DNA from: Aliarcobacter trophiarum LMG 25534
GTDB taxonomy: Bacteria > Campylobacterota > Campylobacteria > Campylobacterales > Arcobacteraceae
Length of the DNA: 64,000 bases
Reading direction: 5' to 3'
NCBI RefSeq assembly: GCF_003355515.1
Contig: NZ_CP031367.1
Span: 1,736,001-1,800,000, forward strand
Shown here: positions 1 to 9,055 of the stretch, piece by piece
How positions within the stretch are numbered: position 1 is the first letter of the stretch
Layout: each line of letters starts with the position of its first letter
Made by a program: the position numbers and the translations under genes
Notes under the pieces: generated by a model
Told to the model about the DNA's origin: nothing
Databases searched by the model: none
What the model saw: the letters and a program-made list of their open reading frames with translations, nothing else

Positions 1-773
1 AACTCTAAAGTCGTTTTTACTACTTTTAAATCTACCTCAAATGGAATATTTTCATATCCTCTTGAAGCCACCAAAGATATATCTGCTCCTAAATAGTATA
101 GTGCTAAAGCCAAACTTTTTGCCATTTTACCACTTGAGAAATTTGATATATATCGAACATCATCTATTTTCTCTACTGTTCCACCACCACTAATTACAAC
201 TTTTCTATCTTTCCAAAAATCTTCTTTTAGAAGTTCTCTGCAAGTTTTATAAAAAATATCTATAGGTTCAAGCATTGCCCCATTTCCAACATCTTTACAT
301 ACTAGCTCTTTTGTTTGTGTTTTTAGAACTTTAAAGCCGCAACTACTTAATCTTTCCAAACTATTTTTTGTAATATGGTTTTCAATCATATTTGTATTTG
401 CAGCAGGAGCTACAATAATCTCTTTTTTAAAAGCTAAAACAGTTTGAAGTAGTAAATTATCTGTAATACCAACTGCCATTTTATTTATTGTATTTGCACT
501 TGCAGGAGCAACTACCAAAATATCAGCCCACTTTCCTATATCTATATGATTATAATCACTAGTTTTATCCCAATTTTCACTATCTTCATCTAAAATCTTA
601 TTTTGAGAAATAGCTTCAAAAGTTATTGGATTTATAAACTTCTTAGCACTTTCACTCATAATAACTCGTACACTTGCTCCAGCTTTTATATAAAGCCGTA
701 TCAAATCCAAAGTTTTATATATAGCAATTGAGCCAGTAACTCCTATAAGTATATTTTTATCTTTTAAAATCAC
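1..773 (-). CDS. coaBC: CoaBC, phosphopantothenoylcysteine decarboxylase / phosphopantothenate-cysteine ligase (partial, C-terminus outside window)
   Basis: Bifunctional coenzyme A enzyme: it ligates cysteine to 4'-phosphopantothenate and decarboxylates the product. About 257 residues are visible. The N-terminal flavoprotein domain shows the start [17 protein letters not shown], the His-containing NHIDIGKWAD region and PAANTNM, which matches the family's PxMNxxM substrate loop with Ala for Met. The CoaB domain opens with VVISGGGTVEKIDDVRYI and NFSSGKM and runs off the left edge. The start is a GTG (771-773) that shares one base with the glmU stop codon, so the two genes are translationally coupled. 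Identification is strong; only the C-terminal half is missing. Confidence 0.93.
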   Translation of the reverse strand, partial: MILKDKNILIGVTGSIAIYKTLDLIRLYIKAGASVRVIMSESAKKFINPITFEAISQNKILDEDSENWDKTSDYNHIDIGKWADILVVAPASANTINKMAVGITDNLLLQTVLAFKKEIIVAPAANTNMIENHITKNSLERLSSCGFKVLKTQTKELVCKDVGNGAMLEPIDIFYKTCRELLKEDFWKDRKVVISGGGTVEKIDDVRYISNFSSGKMAKSLALALYYLGADISLVASRGYENIPFEVDLKVVKTTLE

Positions 774-2080
774 TATTTTTTCTCTTTTTTTGCTTTTTCA
801 AAATGTTTATAAAAGTAACCATCTATAGTTTTTGTTTTAGCTCTTGAAACATATAGTTCACCTTTTTTTATATCACTTGTTACAGTTGTTCCCGCACCTA
901 TTATTACATCATCTTCCACTTTTATAGGAGCAACAAATTGTGTATCACTTCCTACAAAAACATTTTTGCCTATTATTGTTTGATACTTATTTACACCATC
1001 ATAGTTACAAGTAATTGTTCCACAACCAATATTTGTACCCTCATCTATAAAACAATCTCCCAAATAACTTAAATGTCCAGCCTTTACACCATTTAAAATA
1101 GCTTTCTTTGTCTCTACAAAGTTTCCTATATGAGTTTTATTTAGCTCACTAGCTGGTCTTATTCTTGCCATTGGTCCAACATCACTATCAATAATTATTG
1201 AATCTTCAACTACACTATTTGTTTTTATATGAGAATTTATGATTTTTGAATTTCCAAGAAGAGAAACCCCATTTTCAATAATAGTTTCACCCTCTATTTC
1301 CACACCCTCTTCTATATAGATAGTTTCAGGTAATCTCATAATAACACCTGCTTTTAAAAACTCTTTTTTAATTCTATTTTGATGAATAACCTCTGCATCT
1401 GCTAACTCTACTTTTGAATTAACTCCTTTGAAATTCTCTTCATTTACAATTAAAGGTTTTAAAACCAAGTTCTGATTTATTGCCATTTCTACTAAATCAG
1501 TGATGTAATACTCTTTTTGAGCATTATTATTATTTAATCTTGGTAAATTTTCAAGTAAAAATTTTGTTTCAAACTGATAAATACCTGCATTTGCTGTTGT
1601 AATTTGTAGTTCCTCTTTTGAAGCATCTTTTTGCTCAACTATTTTCTTAACATCACCATTTTTAATGATTACTCTTCCATAACCATCAGCACTTTCCAAT
1701 TCTAAAACTGACATTACAATTGTTGCATCTATATCAAACTTCTCTAATTCACTTGCTTGAATTAGTGGCATATCACCATTTAGAACTAAAACTTTTTCAT
1801 ACTTTGGAACTATATTCATAACAGCTCCGCCTGTTCCTGGATAGTTTTCATGGTCTTGAATTATGAAGTTTATATTTGTAAAATATTTCTCAATCTGCTC
1901 TTTTACTTTCTCATATTGGTGGTAAAGGACTACTGTGATATCATCACTTAGTTTTAAAGCCTCTTTTATTGAGTAATACAACATAGGCTTTCCAGAGATT
2001 TTATGCAAAACCTTTGGAAAGCTTGATTTCATTCTAGTTCCTTGCCCAGCAGCAAGAATTATTATAGATCTTTTATTCAA
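773..2080 (-). CDS. glmU: GlmU, bifunctional UDP-GlcNAc pyrophosphorylase / glucosamine-1-P acetyltransferase
   Basis: Makes UDP-N-acetylglucosamine for peptidoglycan, lipid A and the sugar-nucleotide pathways in this window. The 435-aa length is typical. The N-terminal uridyltransferase domain has the LAAGQGTRM nucleotide-binding motif (residues 9-17) and LNGDMP. The C-terminal half is a left-handed beta-helix of hexapeptide repeats with the acetyltransferase signatures [16 protein letters not shown] and ITCNYDG. It lies 12 bases downstream of the ankyrin gene and overlaps coaBC by one base, which suggests one transcript. Confidence 0.96.
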   Translation of the reverse strand: MNKRSIIILAAGQGTRMKSSFPKVLHKISGKPMLYYSIKEALKLSDDITVVLYHQYEKVKEQIEKYFTNINFIIQDHENYPGTGGAVMNIVPKYEKVLVLNGDMPLIQASELEKFDIDATIVMSVLELESADGYGRVIIKNGDVKKIVEQKDASKEELQITTANAGIYQFETKFLLENLPRLNNNNAQKEYYITDLVEMAINQNLVLKPLIVNEENFKGVNSKVELADAEVIHQNRIKKEFLKAGVIMRLPETIYIEEGVEIEGETIIENGVSLLGNSKIINSHIKTNSVVEDSIIIDSDVGPMARIRPASELNKTHIGNFVETKKAILNGVKAGHLSYLGDCFIDEGTNIGCGTITCNYDGVNKYQTIIGKNVFVGSDTQFVAPIKVEDDVIIGAGTTVTSDIKKGELYVSRAKTKTIDGYFYKHFEKAKKEKK

Positions 2081-2091
2081 ATTTTTTCCTT

Positions 2092-4029
2092 TTATTTTAA
2101 AGCTTCATTTATCTCTTTTTTAAAGTTTGTAACAACTTCCATAAGAGCATTTTTCATCTTACTATCACTAATATCTTCTGCAGCAATTAGTCTATCTAAT
2201 ATCTTCTCTTTACTTTTAAAAAACTCTGCCACCTTTTTATTTTTTGGATTTGGATTATTCATTAGAACACCTGAAGAGATAAGTGTAATCACAAGTCTAG
2301 TATGTCCTAAAATTGCAGCATAATTTAAAATATTAAATCCACTATTATCAGGCATATTTATATCAGCCCCAGCTAGAATTAACCATCTTGCTATCTCATA
2401 GTTTCCTTTCCATTGTGTGTGATGAAGTGCAGTTCGTCCATGATTATCTTTTATATTTAAGTTTGCTTTTTTTATCATTAATTTTTCAACTATTAGTAAA
2501 TCATCTGCAATTACAGCCTTATGAATAACTGTTTTGCCATTTTTATCTTGAATATCCATATTTATTCTATATTTTAAAAAGTTTTGTAACCTTTTTACAA
2601 AATATGCTTTCAAAGTTCTATCTTCTAATCTTAGTCCTTCATCAACCAGATACATCAATGGAGTATTTCCATCTAAATCTTTCTGATTTAAATCAATTCC
2701 ATACTCAACTAAAATATCAAGAATTTCAAAACTATCGTAAGGGATTAAATCAAAAACTATATTTTTACCATCTACTCTTGTATAACTTATATCTGCTTCA
2801 TGAACTAAAAGTTTCTTTAGCAAAATATCAAAACCACCATCTTCTTTTATATACTCATCCAAACTAGAATTTCTAGGTTTCTCTCCATTTGAAATTAGAA
2901 TTATCTCTATTAGGTTATCTATTATTGTTCTAAAATATTTATCTCTTTGATTAAGATTTGCACCTTTTGTCATAAGAAAATCTATAATTTTATTGTTTGA
3001 GTAGCCTTTTAAAACCTCTATATGAAAGAGGCTTCTATGATGTTCATCAAATATATTTAGACTAGCTCCACAATTAATTAAAAACTCTGCATTTGCAAAA
3101 TTCTTCCTATCTAACTCTTTTTGAAGAGCAGTTTTTCCCTGTTTATCAAGCAAATCAACTTTAAATCCAAACTCTATAATCTGTACAGCCAAAGATAGAT
3201 AATCATCTTTTGGATTTATAAGCATATATCTTTTATCTTCAATATCCTTATCATATTTTTGCAAAATCATTATGTAGAAAATCTCATCTAAAATTGTCTT
3301 TTCTCTACTATCACATATATTAAAATCTATCCCTCGCTTTGCAAGGTGTTTTAGAAGTATCTCATTTTTCATACCTTGTAAAATAGTATTATATAATACA
3401 TTTTGTCCGTGATTATCTATGATATTTACATCTATTCCAATATTAATTAAAGCCAAAGCCAATCTTAAATCATCTTTTAAAACTGCTTCAAAAAGTGCTG
3501 TTTGCCCATTTTTATCAACAGCATTTATATCTTTTACATTATCAATAACTTTTTTTAGTGTCTCTAAATTTCCATTCTCTATAGCATCAAAAACTACATT
3601 TTTCCCATCATTATCTTTTATATCAAAATCTAAATTATAGTTTAAAAGTATCTGAAAAACTTTATCATTTCCTAAAAGTACACTATCTTGCAAAACAGTT
3701 CTTCCAGCAGAGTTTTTTCTATTTGCATCAAAACCATTATCTAGTAAAAATTTTATCATCATAAAATCATATTTTTCACAGGCCTCACTCAAGACTGTTT
3801 TGCCAAGCTTATCCTCTTTGTACATATCTATATTTAGGCTTATCAAAACTTTTATTGCATTAAAATTCTTTTTAGTTGCAAAGAAAAAAAGATAATTTCT
3901 TCCTTTTTCATCTACTTCATTTATATTTACACCATTTGCAATATATTTTTTAACTTTTGCAATATTAATGTTTGTAGACATCAACTCTTTTATAAAAGCA
4001 TTTTCATCGGCTCTAAAAAAACCTAACAC
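2092..4029 (-). CDS. Ankyrin-repeat protein
   Basis: A 645-aa protein made almost entirely of ankyrin repeats, with recurring units such as [28 protein letters not shown] and [16 protein letters not shown] count roughly 14 to 16 units. No signal peptide or membrane segment is visible, so a cytoplasmic protein-binding role is likely. The last 60 residues are not repeat-like and are rich in Lys and Glu. It sits between a Suv3-like helicase gene (62 bases upstream) and glmU (12 bases downstream) on the same strand. The partner and function cannot be read from the sequence. Confidence 0.85.
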   Translation of the reverse strand: MLGFFRADENAFIKELMSTNINIAKVKKYIANGVNINEVDEKGRNYLFFFATKKNFNAIKVLISLNIDMYKEDKLGKTVLSEACEKYDFMMIKFLLDNGFDANRKNSAGRTVLQDSVLLGNDKVFQILLNYNLDFDIKDNDGKNVVFDAIENGNLETLKKVIDNVKDINAVDKNGQTALFEAVLKDDLRLALALINIGIDVNIIDNHGQNVLYNTILQGMKNEILLKHLAKRGIDFNICDSREKTILDEIFYIMILQKYDKDIEDKRYMLINPKDDYLSLAVQIIEFGFKVDLLDKQGKTALQKELDRKNFANAEFLINCGASLNIFDEHHRSLFHIEVLKGYSNNKIIDFLMTKGANLNQRDKYFRTIIDNLIEIILISNGEKPRNSSLDEYIKEDGGFDILLKKLLVHEADISYTRVDGKNIVFDLIPYDSFEILDILVEYGIDLNQKDLDGNTPLMYLVDEGLRLEDRTLKAYFVKRLQNFLKYRINMDIQDKNGKTVIHKAVIADDLLIVEKLMIKKANLNIKDNHGRTALHHTQWKGNYEIARWLILAGADINMPDNSGFNILNYAAILGHTRLVITLISSGVLMNNPNPKNKKVAEFFKSKEKILDRLIAAEDISDSKMKNALMEVVTNFKKEINEALK

Positions 4030-4090
4030 AATATTTTCCTTATTCTAATTATTTATACTCAATTAAGCTTATATTTTATCAAAAGATATA

Positions 4091-5641
4091 TTAAAATCTT
4101 TTTCTTCTTCTTGAATTAAAATTATTTTTTTTCTCGCTTTCATCTTTATAAAAAGGTTTCGCTTCTACTTTTTCATCTATTAAAACACCTTTTAAAGACT
4201 TTTCAATAAATCTATTAAAAGATTCTCTTAAAATAAAAGCTTTATCATGGTCTGGGAAGAGTTCAGGCAACTTATATGAGAGCCAAAGATATAAAGATAT
4301 TTTTTTTACCTCATCTTCAACAAGCAGTAAATCTTTTTGTGTAATTGCTTTTTTTGGTAAAGTAATAGATGGTTTGTAGTGATTTGGTCGTTTTTTAATT
4401 ACACTTGCAATGTATGAGTTATAGGCTTGAACAATAATAGTTGATTTTGTAGTAATCGGAGCTTGTGATAAAAGATATTTCTCTTCCAAACTCAAACCAT
4501 CTTTACTATCAACTATCCTAGAAGCTTCTAGCATACTTGATAAATTCGCAGCTTCAAAAGGACCAGCAAACTTCATATTTAAAGCAAAAAAGTTTAAAAC
4601 TTTTGTTAGCGATTTTGTCTTTAGATGCATAGAAAGGTTTTCTAATTGAGAATTATTGATTTTTACTTTAAATGGAGGTTTTATAGTTTTTATAGAAGCT
4701 GTAAACTCCTCTTTTATATACTCTAAAACATCTCTTCGTGTAGCACCCAAATATCCAGCTTCAAAAATTCCAAATCTTCCAGCACGACCTGCAATTTGTA
4801 CTATCTCATTTACACTTATTTTTCTTTTACTAACTCCATCAAACTTTGTGTCTGTTGTAAAAAGTATTGTTTTTATAGGTAGATTTAACCCCATACTTAT
4901 AGCATCTGTTGCTATTAAAATTTGACTTTGTCCATTTCTAAATCTTCTTGCTTCATCTCTTCTTACTTCAGGAGATAAATTTCCATAAATCACAGATACA
5001 GAGTATTTTTTTTGAAGTTTTTGTTTTAGTTTTAAAACTTCTGCCCTTGAAAAAGCTATCAAAGCTGTTCCATTCTCAAGCTTTTCAAGTGCCGTCCATT
5101 TTTGCAAAACTTTTAACTCATTTTTTCTTTTATGCCTTATTATCTCTAAATCTTCGCCCAAGTATTGAACTATTTTTTTTACAGCATCAAGAGCATTTAC
5201 ACTTCCAGTCATAATAACTTTTTTAGCAGGAACACCAATAATAGCATTTACCCAAGCCCAACCTCTATCAACATCTTCTAGCATTTGTACTTCATCAATA
5301 ACTGCAACATCAACTTCCATATCAAAATCTAACATCTCAATAGTTGAGCAAATATGTGCTGCCTCTTCACTTAACTGTTGCTCTTCACCTGTTATTAAAG
5401 ATGCTTCTATTTTGCTCTCTTTTAAATCTTCATAACCTTCAAGTGCAAGTAGCCTTAATGGAGCAAGATAAAGTCCACTATTTGCCTCTTTTAATTTTTT
5501 CATAGCATTATAAGTTTTACCACTATTTGTAGGTCCAACATAAAATTCTAACTTTCTATTTAGGCTTCTTGCTAATGGATATAATGTTTTTAAATCACAA
5601 TTTAATAAATCTTTTAGTTGCTCTTGCCAATTTTCTTTCAT
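4091..5641 (-). CDS. Suv3-like DEAD/DEAH-box RNA helicase
   Basis: A 516-aa superfamily 2 helicase. Walker A is YVGPTNSGKTYNA (about residues 35-47), motif II is IDEVQM rather than DExD/H, motif III is MTGS, and the C-terminal helicase domain ends in QIAGRAGRFG (motif VI). The GPTNSGKT and DEVQ motifs are diagnostic of the Suv3 family, known in mitochondria (degradosome) and some bacteria. ATP-dependent RNA unwinding or turnover is the likely role. The C-terminus is a Lys/Arg-rich tail (NNFNSRRRKRF). It is divergent from trmA. Confidence 0.88.
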   Translation of the reverse strand: MKENWQEQLKDLLNCDLKTLYPLARSLNRKLEFYVGPTNSGKTYNAMKKLKEANSGLYLAPLRLLALEGYEDLKESKIEASLITGEEQQLSEEAAHICSTIEMLDFDMEVDVAVIDEVQMLEDVDRGWAWVNAIIGVPAKKVIMTGSVNALDAVKKIVQYLGEDLEIIRHKRKNELKVLQKWTALEKLENGTALIAFSRAEVLKLKQKLQKKYSVSVIYGNLSPEVRRDEARRFRNGQSQILIATDAISMGLNLPIKTILFTTDTKFDGVSKRKISVNEIVQIAGRAGRFGIFEAGYLGATRRDVLEYIKEEFTASIKTIKPPFKVKINNSQLENLSMHLKTKSLTKVLNFFALNMKFAGPFEAANLSSMLEASRIVDSKDGLSLEEKYLLSQAPITTKSTIIVQAYNSYIASVIKKRPNHYKPSITLPKKAITQKDLLLVEDEVKKISLYLWLSYKLPELFPDHDKAFILRESFNRFIEKSLKGVLIDEKVEAKPFYKDESEKKNNFNSRRRKRF

Positions 5642-5729
5642 AAACTCTTCTTTTTAAATATTAAATGATTATATCTACTTTTACCAATATTTACATATAA
5701 TACAAACTTTAAAAAAAGGATAACATTTT

Positions 5730-6872
5730 ATGAACTGCAAATATTTTGGCTCTTGTGCTTCTTGTACACTTTATGATAAAAATTATGATGAGCAACTAAA
5801 CTATAAGATAGAAAGAGAAAAAGATAGATTTAAAAATCTAGTAGAAACTGATTTTGATATCATAAAAAGCAACTCTCAAAATTTTAGAAATCGTGCTGAG
5901 TTTAGAATTTGGTGGGAGAAAGATGAAGAAAATAGCAAAGATACATTATCTTTTGCTATGAATGATTTTGATAAAAATATCTTAAAAATAGATAGTTGTT
6001 CTATGGTTAGTTTAAGTATTGCAAGCCTTATGCCAAAAATTTTAAATGAGCTTCAAAAATCTATGCTTCTATCTTTTAGGCTTTTTGCTATTGAATTTTT
6101 AAGTAGTAGCACAAATGATATGTTAGTAACTTTGATTTATCACAAAAAGCTAGAAGATGAGTGGATAAATCTAGCAAAAGAGATAGAAAAAAACCTAAAT
6201 ATCAAAATAATTGGAAGAAGCAGAAAACAAAAAATTATTTTAAGTAGTGATTTTATAAACGAAACACTCAATGTTGAAAACCAAGAGTTCAAATTTGCTT
6301 ATGAAGAGAATGGTTTTACTCAACCAAATACCGCTGTAAATATAAAAATGATTGAGTGGGTTTTAAAAAACACTCCTAGCTCAAGCAAAGATTTATGTGA
6401 GCTTTATTGTGGAGGTGGAAATTTCACTATACCTTTAAGTAAAAAATTTAACAAAGTCTTAGCAACAGAGATATCAAAAACCTCTATAAAATCAGCTCTT
6501 AGAAATTGTACTTTAAATAATATATCAAATATTGAGTTTGTACGAATGAGTTCAGAAGAGCTAACAGAAGCTTTAGAAGAGAAAAGAGCTTTTAATAGAT
6601 TAAAAAATATTGATTTAAAATCATACGATTTTGACACTATTTTTATGGATCCACCAAGAAGTGGACTAGATGATAATACAAGAGCTTTAGCAAAGAAATT
6701 TGAAAATATTATCTATATCTCTTGTAATCCAGAGACTCTGCATAGAGATTTAGAAGAATTAACAAAAACTCACAAAATAGTAAAATTTGCACTATTTGAC
6801 CAGTTTGCATATACCAAACATATAGAAAGTGGTGTAATTTTAAAAAAGAGTTCAAATACAGCTATAATTTAA
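5730..6872 (+). CDS. trmA: TrmA, tRNA (uracil-5-)-methyltransferase
   Basis: SAM-dependent methylation of U54 in the tRNA T-loop. The 380-aa protein has the SAM-binding LCELYCGGGNFTIPLS, the catalytic Cys motif YISCNPETL, the conserved MDPPRSGLD and a C-terminal HIESGV, the TrmA hallmark set. The N-terminus has several Cys residues (NCKYFGSCASCTLY), a trait seen in related RlmC/RlmD enzymes. It lacks the TRAM domain, which is normal for TrmA. Transcribed away from the helicase gene and toward flaA. Confidence 0.92.
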   Translation: MNCKYFGSCASCTLYDKNYDEQLNYKIEREKDRFKNLVETDFDIIKSNSQNFRNRAEFRIWWEKDEENSKDTLSFAMNDFDKNILKIDSCSMVSLSIASLMPKILNELQKSMLLSFRLFAIEFLSSSTNDMLVTLIYHKKLEDEWINLAKEIEKNLNIKIIGRSRKQKIILSSDFINETLNVENQEFKFAYEENGFTQPNTAVNIKMIEWVLKNTPSSSKDLCELYCGGGNFTIPLSKKFNKVLATEISKTSIKSALRNCTLNNISNIEFVRMSSEELTEALEEKRAFNRLKNIDLKSYDFDTIFMDPPRSGLDDNTRALAKKFENIIYISCNPETLHRDLEELTKTHKIVKFALFDQFAYTKHIESGVILKKSSNTAII

Positions 6873-6892
6873 ACTAAATTTAAGAAAAGTTA

Positions 6893-7053
6893 TATAATAA
6901 TTCGATTATAAAATTTAGGGTTGGATTCAATCCGAAGAGACAAAGTAAAATTTGAACTCTATGCTTGGATTTTTTTAAAGACAAGAAGGTTTTAGGCTTT
7001 GGATATTTTTTGAATATTCATAAACTATTTTACAAATTCATAAAGGATTTATT
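6893..7053 (+). promoter_or_regulatory. Probable flaA promoter and long leader
   Basis: A TATAAT hexamer lies at 6893-6898, about 155 bases ahead of the flaA ATG. Arcobacters sequenced so far are reported to lack FliA and RpoN, so a sigma-70-type promoter would be expected for flagellins; no convincing -35 is visible. The leader contains a small hairpin (GGATTCAATCC near 6922-6932). The ribosome-binding site is AAAGGA, 7 bases before the ATG. Confidence 0.4.
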
Positions 7054-7953
7054 ATGAGAATTAATACAAACGTATCTTCATTAAACGCACAAGAGTCTTC
7101 GATTAACACAAACAACAGTATCAAAAGCTCTTTAGAAAAACTTTCAAGTGGTTTAAGAATCAACAAAGCTTCTGATGATGCTTCTGGTCTTGCAATTGCT
7201 GATAAACTTAGAACACAAGTTACATCTATAAATCAAGGTATTTCAAATGGTAACTCAGCTGTTGCTTTACTTCAAATTGCTGATAAATCTATGGCTGAGC
7301 AATCAAAGATTTTAGATACTATTAAATCTAAATTAATCCAAGCAAATACAGATACTACATCTCAAGCTGGTAGAACTGCTATTGCAAAAGACGTAAACAA
7401 ATTACTTGACCAATTAAATAATATTGCAAATCAAACTAACTATAATGGTACTGCATTATTACAAAAAAGTGTAGGTACTGCTGGTTCAGCTAAAGGTGCT
7501 CAAACTGGACTATCTTTCCAAATTGGTGAAAGTACAGCTGATATGATAAAAACAAAATCAATTAAAGCTAATGTTACTGGTTATAGTTTAACTTCTTTAA
7601 AAACTCAAGTTTCTGCTGGTGCTAAACTTTCTGCTGGTGCTACGAAAACAGCAACTGGTGCATTTACAAGATCTTTTGCTTCTGCTGGTCAAAAAGCTGT
7701 TGATAGAGCTATAACTGTATTAAATGGTTATAGAGGAGATATAGGTTCTACTCAAAACCAAGTTGAATCAGCAGTTAGAAACCTTATGACTCAATCTACA
7801 AATATTAAAGCAGCTGAGTCTGTAATTAGAGATGTTGATTATGCTGAAGAGAGTGCAAACTTTAATAAATTAAATATCATCTCTCAAGCTGGGTCATATG
7901 CGATTAGCCAATCAAATGCAACTCAACAAAATGTTCTTAGATTACTTCAATAG
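7054..7953 (+). CDS. flaA: Flagellin A
   Basis: Structural subunit of the flagellar filament, exported by the flagellar type III apparatus. The 299-aa protein has the conserved D0/D1 N-terminus (INTNVSSLNAQES, LSSGLRINKASDDASGLAI) and C-terminal D0/D1 (NIKAAESVIRDVDYAEES, QNVLRLLQ). The central surface domain is very short compared with Campylobacter FlaA of about 570 aa, as is usual in arcobacters. Tandem with flaB, with which it shares long blocks of near-identical DNA. The Ser/Thr-rich middle (about 170-210) is the natural site for O-linked nonulosonate added by the Maf system downstream. Confidence 0.96.
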   Translation: MRINTNVSSLNAQESSINTNNSIKSSLEKLSSGLRINKASDDASGLAIADKLRTQVTSINQGISNGNSAVALLQIADKSMAEQSKILDTIKSKLIQANTDTTSQAGRTAIAKDVNKLLDQLNNIANQTNYNGTALLQKSVGTAGSAKGAQTGLSFQIGESTADMIKTKSIKANVTGYSLTSLKTQVSAGAKLSAGATKTATGAFTRSFASAGQKAVDRAITVLNGYRGDIGSTQNQVESAVRNLMTQSTNIKAAESVIRDVDYAEESANFNKLNIISQAGSYAISQSNATQQNVLRLLQ

Positions 7954-7980
7954 TTAAGTAGTTTTAGTTCTCTTTTATTA

Positions 7981-8006
7981 AAAAGTGGAGATTTTTCTCC
8001 ACTTTT
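7981..8006 (+). terminator. flaA rho-independent terminator
   Basis: An 11-bp perfect stem (7981-7991 with 7996-8006) around a TTTT loop, followed by T-rich sequence. It lies 28 bases after the flaA stop and should separate the flaA transcript from flaB. Confidence 0.85.
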
Positions 8007-8026
8007 CTTATTTTTAATTTTTATTT

Positions 8027-8049
8027 AAACTAATTTTATGAATTAGTTT
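8027..8049. repeat. Inverted repeat upstream of flaB
   Basis: Perfect 9-bp arms (AAACTAATT / AATTAGTTT) with a 5-base spacer, about 65 bases before the flaB start. It could be an operator for flaB or a second weak terminator; no T-run follows immediately. Confidence 0.45.
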
Positions 8050-8112
8050 GTAATAATTGTGTCATTAAGTTTTATTTACACTGTGAAATAAATCAAAACT
8101 AAGGACAAACTT

Positions 8113-9000
8113 ATGAAAATTAACACAAATATATCTTCGCTTACAGCTCAAGAAGCTTCTACAAATACAAATAGAAGTATAGCTAGTTCTTTAGAAAAAC
8201 TAAGTACAGGTTTAAAAATCAATAAAGCTAGCGATGATGCTTCTGGTCTTGCAATTGCTGATAAACTTAGAACACAAGTTACATCTATAAACCAAGGTAT
8301 TTCAAACGGTAACTCAGCTATTGCTTTACTTCAAATTGCTGATAAATCTATGGCTGAGCAGTCAAAGATTCTTGATACTGTAAAAGCAAAACTAATCCAA
8401 GCAAATACAGATACTACATCTCAAGCTGGTAGAACTGCTATTGCAAAAGATGTTACTAAATTACTTGACCAATTAAATAATATTGCAAAACAAACTAACT
8501 ACAATGGTACTGCTTTACTTCAAGAAAGTGCTACAAATGGAGCTGCTAAATCTGCTTTATCTTTTCAAATTGGTGAAAGTACAGCAGATTTAATTTCAAC
8601 AGCAACTATTCAAGCAAATATAACTGGATTTAGCCTTGTTTCATTAAAAGGTCATGTTTCAAATGGAGCTGCACTTTCTGCTGGTGCTTCTGCTGGTACT
8701 GCTAATGCATTCACAAGATCTTTTGCTTCTGCTGGTCAAAAAGCTGTTGATAGAGCTATAACTGTATTAAATGGTTATAGAGGAGATATAGGTTCTACTC
8801 AAAACCAAGTTGAATCAGCAGTTAGAAACCTTATGACTCAATCTACAAATATTAAAAATGCTGAATCTGTATTAAGAGATGTTGATTATGCGGAAGAGAG
8901 TGCAAACTTTAATAAACTAAATATAATATCTCAAGCTGGGTCATATGCTATTAGTCAATCAAATGCAGTTTCTCAAAATGTTCTTAGACTACTTCAATAA
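8113..9000 (+). CDS. flaB: Flagellin B
   Basis: Second flagellin, 295 aa, with the same conserved ends as FlaA (INTNISSLTAQEA, LSTGLKINKASDDASGLAI, QNVLRLLQ) and a slightly different short centre. Separated from flaA by a terminator and an inverted repeat, so it probably has its own promoter. Ribosome-binding site AAGGA precedes the ATG by 7 bases. The block from about 8700 to 8860 is nearly base-for-base the same as flaA 7660-7815, consistent with gene conversion between the copies. Confidence 0.95.
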   Translation: MKINTNISSLTAQEASTNTNRSIASSLEKLSTGLKINKASDDASGLAIADKLRTQVTSINQGISNGNSAIALLQIADKSMAEQSKILDTVKAKLIQANTDTTSQAGRTAIAKDVTKLLDQLNNIAKQTNYNGTALLQESATNGAAKSALSFQIGESTADLISTATIQANITGFSLVSLKGHVSNGAALSAGASAGTANAFTRSFASAGQKAVDRAITVLNGYRGDIGSTQNQVESAVRNLMTQSTNIKNAESVLRDVDYAEESANFNKLNIISQAGSYAISQSNAVSQNVLRLLQ

Positions 9001-9024
9001 AAGAGCAACTTTATAAAATATTTT

Positions 9025-9054
9025 AAGATTACTTTAATTAATTAAAGTAATCTT
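9025..9054. terminator. Bidirectional terminator between flaB and maf (30-bp perfect palindrome)
   Basis: Fifteen bases are followed directly by their exact reverse complement, centred at 9039/9040, between converging flaB and maf. A-rich and T-rich flanks allow termination both ways. The maf stop codon begins two bases beyond it. Confidence 0.75.
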
Positions 9055-9055
9055 A

